This document shows positions 20,180 through 29,029 of a stretch of DNA of 64,000 bases, piece after piece (within the stretch, counting starts at the first letter, position 1; every line of letters begins with the position of its first letter). Location of the stretch: NCBI RefSeq assembly GCF_028736115.1, contig NZ_CP117877.1, positions 3,968,001 through 4,032,000 of the forward strand, read 5' to 3'. Position numbers and translations under genes: made by a program. The notes under the pieces are model-generated. The model saw only the letters and a program-made list of their open reading frames with translations. It did no database searches and was not told the DNA's origin. The DNA comes from Mucilaginibacter sp. KACC 22063. Lineage in GTDB: Bacteria > Bacteroidota > Bacteroidia > Sphingobacteriales > Sphingobacteriaceae.

Positions 20180-21850
20180 CTACCAGAAGATAGAATAAAG
20201 CGCTACGATAATGCCACAAACAATGATAGCACCTGCGGTAAATGCACGGTTGGTTTTAAACATGCTGGCATCTACTTCAAGGCCGTGTGATCGGTCGCCG
20301 CGTGCGTTTTCAATAAACGATATAATGATCATACCCAAAACGCAGATCAGGAACACAAATCCCATACGGTCAAGGAACGGTATCTCGTAAACACCTTGAT
20401 CATTTGCTTTTGAAAACCCTGTTGAAGCAAGGAATTTCAGGTTGGCAAACTGCGGTAAAAATTTAAATACAACTGATAATATAAAGCCGCCTACCGCACT
20501 GAATACCGCTGCGCTTGAAGTAGTGCGTTTCCAAAAGAAACCTAACAGGAACATGGCGAATATACCCGGAGATACGAAGCCTGTATATTCCTGTATGTAT
20601 TGGAAACCCCCTTTTTTATCGATACCCAGGAAAGGAGAAATAATAATACCAAGTATCATTGCTACTACTACGGCTATCTTTCCAACCACTACCAGGTTTT
20701 TATCGGCAGCATCCGGCTTGATTGCTTTTTTGTAGATATCCAGTGTAAATATGGTAGCAATCGAATTGGCCTTCCCGGCAAGCGAAGCCACAACTGCTGC
20801 TGTTAAAGCCGCAAAAGATAATCCTTTTAATCCCGCTGGCAACAGGTTCAATAATACTGGGTATGCCCTGTCAGGGTTTACTTCGCCACCCTGAATCAAA
20901 TCCTGGTGAAACATATTCTGCTTATAGAGTACATAAGCCGCAATACCAGGCAATACCACTATTACAGGCATTAAAAGCTTTAAAAATGCAGCAAACAAGA
21001 TACCACCGCGGGCAGTTTTAAGGTTGGCGCCTAACGCGCGTTGTGTGATGTACTGGTTACAGCCCCAATAGTTAAGGTTTACAATCCACATACCGCCAAT
21101 CAGTACGGTTAATCCTGGAAGGTCCATATAATTGGCATTATCCTTTTTCAGGATCATGTGGAAATGATCATTAGCCTGCTGTGTCATCAGTTTTAAACCG
21201 GCAAACACGCCCTGCTGACCAAAGTGGGTGGCTACCAGGTTAAGTGCGATATAGGTGGTAACCAAACCGCCCAATATGAGGAAGAACACCTGGATTACGT
21301 CTGTAAAACCGATTACCTTCATACCACCTAAAGTGATAATGATGGCAAATATGGCCAGTCCCCATATACATACCTGGAAGTTGATACCTGAAATTGAATT
21401 TACGGCAAGCGCACCTAAGTATAAAATTGAAGTAAGGTTTACTACAATGTATAACAACAGCCAGAATATCGCCATAATCATGGCCACCGTACCATTGTAC
21501 CGCTGCGAGAGGAATTGCGGCATGGTAAATATCTTATTCTTCAGGTAAACCGGGATGAAGAATATCGCCACAATCATTAACGTAGCAGCGGCCATCCACT
21601 CGTAGGTAGAAATAGCAAGGCCCATTTTAAAGCCCGAACCACTCATACCGATCATTTGCTCGGCAGAGATATTGGAAGCGATAAGCGAAGCACCGATAGC
21701 CCACCAGGTAAGCGACCCTTCAGCTAAGAAATAGTCTTTTGAGGTAGCGTCGGCATTGCGTTTACGGCGATATACCCAAAAACCATAGGATGCTACAATG
21801 ACGAAGTAAATGAGGAATACGATATAATCCAGATTGGATAAACTTTTCAT
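20180..21850 (-). CDS. Sodium:solute symporter, SGLT-like sugar transporter
   Basis: This 556-aa inner-membrane protein has about 14 hydrophobic segments. The N-terminal part reads IGASLIASNISAEQMIGMSGSG at about 53-74 (quoted in two overlapping halves: IGASLIASNISAEQ and ISAEQMIGMSGSG), closely resembling the bacterial sodium/galactose symporter vSGLT. It therefore probably couples sodium entry to import of a sugar released by the neighbouring glycosidases. Which sugar is not readable. It lies between the haloperoxidase-like gene and the second GH92. A terminator upstream of it, belonging to GH92, means it needs its own promoter, which was not identified. Confidence 0.9.
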   Translation of the reverse strand: MKSLSNLDYIVFLIYFVIVASYGFWVYRRKRNADATSKDYFLAEGSLTWWAIGASLIASNISAEQMIGMSGSGFKMGLAISTYEWMAAATLMIVAIFFIPVYLKNKIFTMPQFLSQRYNGTVAMIMAIFWLLLYIVVNLTSILYLGALAVNSISGINFQVCIWGLAIFAIIITLGGMKVIGFTDVIQVFFLILGGLVTTYIALNLVATHFGQQGVFAGLKLMTQQANDHFHMILKKDNANYMDLPGLTVLIGGMWIVNLNYWGCNQYITQRALGANLKTARGGILFAAFLKLLMPVIVVLPGIAAYVLYKQNMFHQDLIQGGEVNPDRAYPVLLNLLPAGLKGLSFAALTAAVVASLAGKANSIATIFTLDIYKKAIKPDAADKNLVVVGKIAVVVAMILGIIISPFLGIDKKGGFQYIQEYTGFVSPGIFAMFLLGFFWKRTTSSAAVFSAVGGFILSVVFKFLPQFANLKFLASTGFSKANDQGVYEIPFLDRMGFVFLICVLGMIIISFIENARGDRSHGLEVDASMFKTNRAFTAGAIIVCGIIVALYSIFW

Positions 21851-22167
21851 TAATGTAAGATTGGTTAGGTTAATTTATTGTGTAAATGATTTACTTGATT
21901 GGCGGATTGAAAATGGGCTGATACCATTACTTTTTCATAAGCGGTATCTGCAACAGGAACTTTTAAGGATAAAGCCCCAATATCAACACTGGGTAAAAAC
22001 ATAATTTAGGGTTAATTTAATTGGCTCTACAATATCGAAGTATTCTGCATTAAACCCAAATGATTATTCATGTTATATGTATATTTTACATTTATAGATC
22101 GCCGTGCATAAAAAATGCGATAAGGAATCCCTTACCGCATTAAGTTTATAAGCATATTAACAAAGCC
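21851..22167. other. 317-bp spacer between GH92 and the symporter
   Basis: No supportable gene is present. On the side nearest GH92 it contains an intrinsic terminator (22108-22141). The remaining ~250 nt is the leader of the symporter; no promoter with proper consensus spacing was recognised. Confidence 0.5.
22108..22141 (-). terminator. Intrinsic terminator of the GH92 gene
   Basis: On the minus strand a 12-bp stem (22130-22141 with 22114-22125, one A/C mismatch) with a 4-nt loop runs into a T-tract. It lies 27 nt after the GH92 stop. Confidence 0.78.
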
Positions 22168-24408
22168 TTATTTTCCCCAGTCTTTATTGGGTTTAGGGCC
22201 CATCTCTAACTCAAGTACCCCTCCCAATGTTAGCTGCTCATGAGTGAACCACGGCGTATTCAGTGGCTGGCCGTTTAGTTTAGCGCTTTGTATGTATTTG
22301 TTAATCGCCGAGCAATTGTTGGCAATCAGCTTAAACTGCTTACCGTTCGGCAGATCAAGCGTTACTTTGCTGAACACAGGGCTACCTATTGTATAAACCG
22401 GCAGCCCCGGAGTAACCGGATAGAAACCCATTGATGAGAACACTACAAAGGCCGACATGCCGCCGCCATCCTCATCACCTGGTATGCCGAAGATGTTGTC
22501 TTTATACCAGACATCAAGCAGGAACCTGATCCGCTTCTGTGTCTTCCACGGCGAATCGGTAAAATTGTACAGGTAAGGGATATGGAAGCTTGGTTCGTTA
22601 CCCATAGAATATTGCCCTACTAAACCCGTAGCATCCGGAAATTTAGCCTGAAACTCATACTTACTGCGCCCAAGCGGTTCGCGGAACAATTGGTCAAGTC
22701 TGTTTTCAAATGCCTGCTTACCGCCCATTAAAGTTTGCAAGCCTTTAATATCATGTTGCACCTGCCATAAGTAAGTCCAGCCGTTGTTTTCATCGTAATA
22801 ATCCCTGCCGCCCATACCACCGTCAAACTTAGGGTCAATCTTTATCCAATCACCCTTGCTGTCTTTAGGCATAAACATCTGCATGTTATTGTCCCAAAGG
22901 TTCTTGTAATTATTAGCACGTACGCTGAATGCCTGGTAATCTTTATTCTTACCCAGATCCTTGGCAAATTCGGCAAGCGCCCAATCATCAAAGCTGGCAC
23001 CCAGGGTAACTGCAACCGCCTGGCGTTTTTCGAATGGGTGCACTTCCGGTACGGTCTCCTTTTCGCCCGGATGCAATGCCGGGAAATATCCTTTCTGATA
23101 GTAGAAATCATCAAGGCTGGTTTTAGGGCCGTTTCTCCACGGCAACATGGTTGCCTGTGTAGCATTTTTGTACATCCCTTTATAAGCCTCTTCCGCATTG
23201 AACGACCTTATCCCCTTACGGTAATCGTCCAAGATCATAATACTGGAGTGAAAGCCATTCATACAGGCATGATCACCATAAATCACCGGGAAGGTAGGTA
23301 CCCAGCCGCCCTGCTGGTACATGGTTACATAAGAGTTGACCATATCCCCTTCCATTTCCGGGTTAAGTATTGCCCTTAACGGATGCAATGCCAAATAGGT
23401 ATCCCAAGTCCAGTCGTCGGTATAAAATGGGCGCTGCGTAGTATGAATCTTATTATCGAAACCGCTGTAATATTTATGGTCTTCGGTAATGTCCACCATG
23501 CGCTCGTTACAACGGTAATAAGCAGTATAGAATGAACGTCTTTGTGCTTCGGTACCGCCCTCTACTTTGATTTTATCAAACACATTTGCCCATGCCTTTT
23601 CTGCTGCGTCTTTTATAGAGTTAAACGTTTTACCTTTAACCTCTTCATTAAAATTTGCCTGGGCTTGCTGCTGGCTTACGAAGGAAATAGCATAACGCAG
23701 TTCGATCATGTTTGAACCCTGTGCCGGGAACGTGATATACTCGCCAATTTTGCTGCCTTGCATCGCGGCTGAATCTATAAGCAGGCCATTGCGCATGGCA
23801 CCTGCTTTGCCTGTTTGGCTAAACTCGCCATATACATAAACCTTTATATTATCATGATAGGTCTCATAACCGGTCATGATATTTCCACTAACATTAAATG
23901 CACCCGGAGCATCATTATATTGCCCAAAGAGCAGGCTTTTAGCAGTAGCCTCTTTCGGGAAAGTGAACCGGTAAATACCTGCCTTTTTTCCGGGCGTAAA
24001 TTCAACCGTGATATCCTCATCAATCAGATAAGTTGAATAATACCACGGGCGGGTAACTTCCAGATCATGATCCCAGGTTTGTTTTTGACGCCATGCAGCA
24101 GCACTCACCGTTTTTGTAAATGGCTTAACACCAAACACCTCGCCCTGCCGGTGAGAAACTATGGTAAGCGGAAAACTTGAGATCTGATCATCGATATAAT
24201 TAGCCCTTTGCGGATACATCCTGATCACTTGGTTAGGCAACTGAACGGTTGGGCGTGTTGGCTCCAGCAACTGACCAACGTTACCGATACGCGGATCAAT
24301 ATACTTCAGGTTACCGCTGCCCGAATTATCATTTGTAGCCTGTGCATTGGCGACCGAAAGCGTTGCACTAAATAGAAAGGTAAAGGATAAAAGTTTTTTA
24401 ATACTCAT
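22168..24408 (-). CDS. GH92 family alpha-mannosidase (complete)
   Basis: This 746-aa protein has a signal peptide (cleavage near SVANAQ) and starts its mature part with YIDPRIGNVGQLLEPTRP. The family hallmarks are present: GNEPSFHIPYLYNF, containing the acid Glu, and GIPGDEDGGGMSAF, the counterpart of the canonical GNDDCGQMSAW that supplies the catalytic base Asp. FSSMGFYPVTPG follows. GH92 enzymes are calcium-dependent inverting exo-alpha-mannosidases. The variant DEDGGG in place of NDDCGQ suggests a different subgroup and specificity from the GH92 at the left edge. It is transcribed alone, with a terminator on its 3' side. Confidence 0.94.
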   Translation of the reverse strand: MSIKKLLSFTFLFSATLSVANAQATNDNSGSGNLKYIDPRIGNVGQLLEPTRPTVQLPNQVIRMYPQRANYIDDQISSFPLTIVSHRQGEVFGVKPFTKTVSAAAWRQKQTWDHDLEVTRPWYYSTYLIDEDITVEFTPGKKAGIYRFTFPKEATAKSLLFGQYNDAPGAFNVSGNIMTGYETYHDNIKVYVYGEFSQTGKAGAMRNGLLIDSAAMQGSKIGEYITFPAQGSNMIELRYAISFVSQQQAQANFNEEVKGKTFNSIKDAAEKAWANVFDKIKVEGGTEAQRRSFYTAYYRCNERMVDITEDHKYYSGFDNKIHTTQRPFYTDDWTWDTYLALHPLRAILNPEMEGDMVNSYVTMYQQGGWVPTFPVIYGDHACMNGFHSSIMILDDYRKGIRSFNAEEAYKGMYKNATQATMLPWRNGPKTSLDDFYYQKGYFPALHPGEKETVPEVHPFEKRQAVAVTLGASFDDWALAEFAKDLGKNKDYQAFSVRANNYKNLWDNNMQMFMPKDSKGDWIKIDPKFDGGMGGRDYYDENNGWTYLWQVQHDIKGLQTLMGGKQAFENRLDQLFREPLGRSKYEFQAKFPDATGLVGQYSMGNEPSFHIPYLYNFTDSPWKTQKRIRFLLDVWYKDNIFGIPGDEDGGGMSAFVVFSSMGFYPVTPGLPVYTIGSPVFSKVTLDLPNGKQFKLIANNCSAINKYIQSAKLNGQPLNTPWFTHEQLTLGGVLELEMGPKPNKDWGK

Positions 24409-24520
24409 AAGGTAAATATTGGCCGGAAGTGGGTGATGCTTTTATACTGTAAAGAAAGCACATGCAAGCCAATATTTAAATTAACAGCACTAAATTGTTA
24501 CTGACAAAACAGTGAAATTA

Positions 24521-24552
24521 AAAAGCCGGACAGCTTGTGGCATATCCGGCTT
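24521..24552 (-). terminator. Intrinsic terminator of the thioredoxin-ApbE-DUF4266-DUF3570 operon
   Basis: On the minus strand the 8-bp stem aagccgga/tccggctt (24545-24552 with 24523-24530) is followed by a short T-run. It lies about 30 nt after the DUF3570 stop. Confidence 0.75.
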
Positions 24553-24582
24553 GGGTCAGTTAGTAGATAATTTAATTCTTCG

Positions 24583-25812
24583 TTACTTAAACTTCAAATT
24601 CATGGTAACTATATTCGAGCTTAGGTCTGTTGAGCGGACATAATGCCCGTACCTGATCTCTAACATACTCAAATGCCGCCATCCAAAAACGCCCTTCGGC
24701 GGCGTCATCCTGAAACCGGCGCCAAAGAAGCTGCTATGTAGGTCAGACAGATCATAGTCGCTGGTGAAATAATGATCGGCTGCATTATGCTGTCCATAAG
24801 GCGCAAAGTAGCGTGTACCCTGCTGCGTGCTGTAACGGTAATACGGGCTTACAGACACAAACGATGTCAGTTTTATAGGCACCTCTATCTCTGCTGTATG
24901 CGCGCGTATGCCCCAGTTATCCATATAATAGCGATAATAGGTGCGGATGATATAATGATCATCCAGGAAATAATTTAACCGCATTGATATCGGCAGCTTA
25001 TAACGCTGCCCCGGCAGGTTTTCTGCACGTTCAGACCCATCTGTAAAATAATCGCGCTGGTAACGGGTAGAAAGTAAGCCGTGCTGATAAGATGGCTCGA
25101 CCGTGAACAGGGCCTGCAAACGGGTATTAATTACCTGCGAAACAGAGAATGACGAACTGAACGAGTTTCTTGGCGCAGATTCTTCCGGACCATGCCGCGG
25201 GTCAAACACCAGGCCGGGATAAGCGGCGGCTCTTAGCTCAATAGGTAAAATCACCTTCCAGGTATCTAAAAATGCCTGCAGGTGCATATCAAACTGCGTG
25301 TTTTTATTGTGCGATACCCGAGTAAGGTTAAATGCAGCTCCAAAAGACTGGTAATCATATTCGTGCGAGTAAGAACCTGTAAACCCGTAAGCATTGCCTG
25401 TTTGCTCGTTAGAGCGTGTCCAGCTAAAGGATGGATAGATCCGGGTATCCTGCATTGATGCAGACGAGATGGTTGAAGGGTCTATCTTATCAGATGATGC
25501 CGAGGTATAGTGGTCTACGCCCAGTTCAAACAAAAAGGTGTTCTTTCGCCCGCGCTTGTTGTAGTTTGACAATTGCACATCAAAGGTATTGGCAAAGTCA
25601 GTCAGCCGTTCTGTACCTATACCACCCGTAACGGCAGAATGGTTACCATCCTGATGATAATAAGCAGATACAAAGTTGATCTCGTCAATGGTTAGTTTAC
25701 GTGCGTGGTAAGCAGAGCTATCTGTTTTAGCTACCGGTGCAGGTGTGGTTTGCGCATGAGAAGCCAGGATGCCCATAAAAAGCATGGCTACATTCAAATA
25801 TATTTTTCTCAT
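24583..25812 (-). CDS. DUF3570-family outer-membrane beta-barrel protein
   Basis: This 409-aa protein has a signal peptide (cleavage near SHAQ) and then alternating amphipathic strands rich in aromatic residues. The last strand ends LSSNIVTMNLKFK, as in outer-membrane barrels. The pattern YNKRGRKNTFLFELGVDHYTSASSD (quoted in part: NTFLFELGVDHYTSAS) and the FDPRHGPEESAPRNSF segment are what I associate with DUF3570. No enzymatic motif is visible; a porin-like or scaffold role is plausible. It is the last gene of the four-gene operon, 15 nt after the DUF4266 lipoprotein. The family has no established function that I know of. Confidence 0.85.
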   Translation of the reverse strand: MRKIYLNVAMLFMGILASHAQTTPAPVAKTDSSAYHARKLTIDEINFVSAYYHQDGNHSAVTGGIGTERLTDFANTFDVQLSNYNKRGRKNTFLFELGVDHYTSASSDKIDPSTISSASMQDTRIYPSFSWTRSNEQTGNAYGFTGSYSHEYDYQSFGAAFNLTRVSHNKNTQFDMHLQAFLDTWKVILPIELRAAAYPGLVFDPRHGPEESAPRNSFSSSFSVSQVINTRLQALFTVEPSYQHGLLSTRYQRDYFTDGSERAENLPGQRYKLPISMRLNYFLDDHYIIRTYYRYYMDNWGIRAHTAEIEVPIKLTSFVSVSPYYRYSTQQGTRYFAPYGQHNAADHYFTSDYDLSDLHSSFFGAGFRMTPPKGVFGWRHLSMLEIRYGHYVRSTDLSSNIVTMNLKFK

Positions 25813-25827
25813 TTTATTTAAGCCCGA

Positions 25828-26061
25828 TTAATTACAACCACAACCACCACCGCTTTTGCCACCATTGGCACCAGATGCCCCCTCGCGGTAAAGCTGAAAG
25901 CTCTGTTCAAACTTCTGCGCATTACGCGCCCTCAGCTCCATTTCTGCATCGTTCAGCCGGTTCTTCTGGTACGGCTTAACCGTCATGCACGAAGCCAATG
26001 TGCTGCATAGTACCAGGCCTAAAAAAGCCAGTACATTGTTTTTATTGCAACCTTTTATCAT
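25828..26061 (-). CDS. DUF4266 small lipoprotein with C-terminal Gly/Cys tail
   Basis: This 77-aa protein has a lipobox LASC with the lipid-modified cysteine at position 25, then a conserved-looking MTVKPYQKNRLNDAEM and a ~30-residue helix. It ends in a glycine-rich tail with the last residues GGGCGCN. The two tail cysteines are the only cysteines besides those in the signal region, suggesting thiol chemistry, metal binding or a modified terminus. It lies 2 nt after the ApbE stop and 15 nt before DUF3570. With a thioredoxin encoded upstream, the tail could be its substrate. This is inference; the family has no assigned function that I know of. Confidence 0.82.
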   Translation of the reverse strand: MIKGCNKNNVLAFLGLVLCSTLASCMTVKPYQKNRLNDAEMELRARNAQKFEQSFQLYREGASGANGGKSGGGCGCN

Positions 26062-26063
26062 AC

Positions 26064-27008
26064 CTATTGATGTAAATTAATATTTGTGGAAGTGTGTAAC
26101 TGATCGTTGTCATCTACAATAAGGCATGCAATGCCCTTGAGCTGATTAATCAGATCTAAGCCTACCCGTACCCCCATTACAGTTACAGGTGTGGCCAGCG
26201 CATCAGCCAGCTCGGCACTTGGGCAGATAACGCTTACACTTTTTATCCCCGTAACCGGCATACCCGTATGCGGATCAATGGTGTGCGAATACTTTTTGCC
26301 GTCTATCACCACATATTTCTCATAATTGCCAGAGGTGGCTATGGCCATATTGCTGATATTAAGCTTAGAGAAGTAAGGCACCTTTCGGTTAGGATCGGCA
26401 ATGGCAATGGTCCAGGGTTTACCGCCGGGCTGCATGCCCCAGGTAACCAGGTCGCCCGCGGCATTTACAATACCGCTTGCCACACCTGCCTGCTGCAATA
26501 TTTGTTTGGCTTTATCGGCAGCGTAACCCTTGCCAATGCCACCGAAGCCAATACGCATGCCCTTTTCTTTGAGATATACCGTACTGTTCTCTTTATCAAG
26601 TTCAATGTTGCGGTAATTGATCAGCCTCACTGCCTCCTTTGCCACTTCAGGGTCGGGCAGCTGCTTCATGTTCTGGTCAAAGTTCCACAGGCTTTTGTCA
26701 ATTGATCCGTAAGTAATATCGAAGGCCCCTTGTGTAAGGTGTGAGATATTTACAGACCGCTCTATCAGGTTGAAAACTTCAGCATCAACCTTTACAGGTT
26801 TTACACGTGCATTGCTGTTTACCTGATTAGTTTGGCTGGCATCTTTAAAGGTGGTCAGCAATGCCTCTATACGCCTGATCTCGGCAATGGCTTTATCTAT
26901 ACAATCATCAGCATATGCTTCATCATCGGCTACCACCGTTATTTCAAAGTGGTTGCCCATCAGGCGTAAGCCACGTTTGTAGCTTTTTTGTTGAGCGGTT
27001 GCCACCAT
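26064..27008 (-). CDS. ApbE-family FAD:protein FMN transferase
   Basis: This 314-aa enzyme is read from the ATG at 27008, one base after the stop of the thioredoxin gene. A start at 27077 would overlap that gene by 68 nt and adds no signal peptide, so it is not preferred. The core motifs are GGIGKGYAADKA (FAD pocket), NAAGDL, and HTIDPHTGMPV, whose Asp and Thr bind magnesium in ApbE proteins. The family moves FMN from FAD onto a Thr/Ser of target proteins, normally in the periplasm. Neither candidate start gives a clear export signal, which is unusual. No flavinylation target motif was noticed in the neighbouring proteins. Confidence 0.9.
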   Translation of the reverse strand: MVATAQQKSYKRGLRLMGNHFEITVVADDEAYADDCIDKAIAEIRRIEALLTTFKDASQTNQVNSNARVKPVKVDAEVFNLIERSVNISHLTQGAFDITYGSIDKSLWNFDQNMKQLPDPEVAKEAVRLINYRNIELDKENSTVYLKEKGMRIGFGGIGKGYAADKAKQILQQAGVASGIVNAAGDLVTWGMQPGGKPWTIAIADPNRKVPYFSKLNISNMAIATSGNYEKYVVIDGKKYSHTIDPHTGMPVTGIKSVSVICPSAELADALATPVTVMGVRVGLDLINQLKGIACLIVDDNDQLHTSTNINLHQ

Positions 27009-27009
27009 A

Positions 27010-27438
27010 TTATTTGCTGTGACCGGATGCATCAACCTGTGCAATAAATTGTGCGGTAGTTTCATCAGGAAAACCATCCCATGATCTTAACACTTTGCCG
27101 TTCTCATCAACCAGCAATGTATACGGGAATTTCCCATCAGGATTATAAACATCAGCCAGTGCCTCGTTTCTCTTTACCTGGTCTTTAGGCAACTGATTTT
27201 TCTTTTGCCGCGGAAAATCGGCTCTAACCAACACCAAATGGTCTTTGGCGTAAGTTTCAAACTCATCAGATTCCAGGATTTCCTTTCGCAAACGGATACA
27301 TGGTCCGCACCAGTCAGAACCTGAAAAGTTAATTAGTATTAATTTATGCGATTGCTGGGCATCTTTTTTTGCCTCATCAAAATTTCCAGACCAGATCAGT
27401 TGTCCGGTCATAAAAAGGGTCAATAGTAGTAGTTTCAT
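27010..27438 (-). CDS. Exported thioredoxin-fold protein
   Basis: This 142-aa protein has a signal peptide (MKLLLLTLFMTGQLIWS) and a thioredoxin fold with the redox motif SDWCGPCIRLRKE at about 41-53. The cis-Pro region reads GKFPYTLLVDENGKVL. It resembles DsbD-gamma/TlpA-like periplasmic thioredoxins that reduce or shuffle disulfides. It is the first gene of the leftward operon with ApbE, DUF4266 and DUF3570. Its likely client is a periplasmic or lipoprotein thiol, possibly the Cys pair of the DUF4266 tail; that is an inference from position. Confidence 0.9.
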   Translation of the reverse strand: MKLLLLTLFMTGQLIWSGNFDEAKKDAQQSHKLILINFSGSDWCGPCIRLRKEILESDEFETYAKDHLVLVRADFPRQKKNQLPKDQVKRNEALADVYNPDGKFPYTLLVDENGKVLRSWDGFPDETTAQFIAQVDASGHSK

Positions 27439-27568
27439 CCTAACTCATTTATAAATTTCAAACGCGTTGCTCAATGCAGGATGTGATAGGTTGGATACGG
27501 ATTAACCTATATCTATTTTAAAGGTAGATTTGAATTCTGAAGAGAATTTGAAGCGTGTTACAATGTTG

Positions 27569-28249
27569 TTACACATGGTCGCGGTACCCGCCGTTGATCA
27601 TATCTGATACAATACCTGGGTTTCTGTCGCGCTCTGCCAAAATAACACCAACTATGTGTACTACGATAAATGCGATTACTGCATACATTAAAGCGCCATG
27701 CACTTCTTTGATCTGATGCGCAACCGGTTTTGGCAAACCTAACTGATCTTCAAAAAACAGCAAACACCCGGTTATGGCCATCACAATAAGTACAATGTAA
27801 AAGCCAACGTACATGAGCTTTACCACTAATTCGTGCCTTGCCAGCTGCCTTTCCTCGCCACCTGCTTTAAGACCGATTCGCGCAAGGCTTATTTTCTTGA
27901 ATAACGATTGCGACACAGGCTGTACCAGCTCATATATAATGCGGTAAATTAAAAGCGCTGCAAGGATCAGGCCTATGTAGCCATGTACATTCCAAACCTG
28001 GTCGCCTAATTCATGTGCAATACCTTTAGACAATTGAGCTGAAACCACTGCCCCGTTTTTGGCTGCCTCACTGGTAATTACTTTTGAAGTATTAGACCTG
28101 TCAAGCAGCGTACTGTTAAGCAGCACGGTAATTAACGAGCCTGATATCACCAAAGCATTAAGCCAATGCCATAAGCGTATGCCGCGAGGATACTTTTTAA
28201 CTTCTGACGGTTCTAAGGGATTTTGTTTTACAGGTTCGATGATGGCCAT
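27569..28249 (-). CDS. Cytochrome b561-like (di-heme) membrane protein
   Basis: This 226-aa protein has four hydrophobic segments with His residues in heme-ligand positions: RLWHWLNALVISG at about 25-37, VHGYIGLILAALL at about 89-101, and HGALMYAVIAFIVVHIVG at about 185-202. This is the arrangement of the cytochrome b561 / hydrogenase b-subunit family, which carries electrons between quinones and periplasmic partners. No dedicated partner enzyme is adjacent. The thioredoxin/ApbE operon lies 130 nt downstream in the same direction, and a two-component system diverges upstream, so a shared electron-transfer role is plausible. Confidence 0.83.
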   Translation of the reverse strand: MAIIEPVKQNPLEPSEVKKYPRGIRLWHWLNALVISGSLITVLLNSTLLDRSNTSKVITSEAAKNGAVVSAQLSKGIAHELGDQVWNVHGYIGLILAALLIYRIIYELVQPVSQSLFKKISLARIGLKAGGEERQLARHELVVKLMYVGFYIVLIVMAITGCLLFFEDQLGLPKPVAHQIKEVHGALMYAVIAFIVVHIVGVILAERDRNPGIVSDMINGGYRDHV

Positions 28250-28351
28250 AATGCACAGATTGTTTAGCGTAAACCTATATTAAAACTTTGAAGAAAAGCT
28301 GAAGCACTATTTCAACAGATTATCTTCAATATTTCTTTTTAATTTTCGGGT

Positions 28352-29029
28352 ATGAAAATTCTGATCGTTGAGGATGAAGCCGATCTAATGTCGGCAATGA
28401 AGGATTACCTTACTTCAGAAGGCAATGTCTGCGAAACGGCAGCAACATTTGACTCAGCCTATCAGAAAATTTCCATTTATGATTATGATTGCATTTTACT
28501 GGACCTGATGCTGCCCGATGGCAATGGTTTTCAGTTATTAAAACACCTCAAATCATTAGACAAAAGTGATGGCGTGGTGATTATATCTGCACGCAACGCC
28601 CTTGACGACCGCATAACCGGCTTTAACATGGGTGCAGACGATTACCTGATTAAGCCATTCCACCTGTCAGAGCTTAATGCCCGCATTGCCGCTGTAACAC
28701 GCCGTAAAAACAACCAGCATTCTACCATCGTCACCTTTAACGAAATAAAAATAGACCTGCTGGCTAAAACCGTGAATGTGAATAATCACGAATTGCATTT
28801 CACACGCAAAGAATACGATTTGCTGCTTTACTTTATTTATAACAAAGGCAAAGCGATATCAAAAAGCGCTGCCGCCGAGCACCTTTGGGGCGATGATGCC
28901 GATATGGCCGACAGCTTTGATTTTATTTATACCCACATAAAAAATATCCGTAAAAAACTGGCTGATGCCGGGGCAAAAGATTATTTTCATTCTGTTTATG
29001 GGTTAGGTTACCGTTTTTCAGAATCATGA
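28352..29029 (+). CDS. OmpR/PhoB-family response regulator
   Basis: This 225-aa protein has a receiver domain (1-120) with acidic pocket Glu7-Asp8, phospho-acceptor Asp51 in CILLDLMLPDGNG, and Lys in YLIKPF. A winged-helix DNA-binding domain follows (about 130-222) with FTRKEYDLLLYF and SVYGLGYRF. Its last four bases overlap the start of the histidine kinase (ATGA), so the pair is co-translated. It diverges from the cytochrome b561-like gene with a 102-nt gap, making that gene and the downstream redox operon candidate targets. Confidence 0.93.
   Translation: MKILIVEDEADLMSAMKDYLTSEGNVCETAATFDSAYQKISIYDYDCILLDLMLPDGNGFQLLKHLKSLDKSDGVVIISARNALDDRITGFNMGADDYLIKPFHLSELNARIAAVTRRKNNQHSTIVTFNEIKIDLLAKTVNVNNHELHFTRKEYDLLLYFIYNKGKAISKSAAAEHLWGDDADMADSFDFIYTHIKNIRKKLADAGAKDYFHSVYGLGYRFSES

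Noticed and set aside
26268..26705. 145-codon open frame on the plus strand
   Set aside because: It lies entirely antisense to the well-supported ApbE gene and resembles no protein known to me.
27009..27077. Longer start for ApbE
   Set aside because: It overlaps the thioredoxin gene by 68 nt and gives no export signal; the ATG at 27008 sits one base after the thioredoxin stop.
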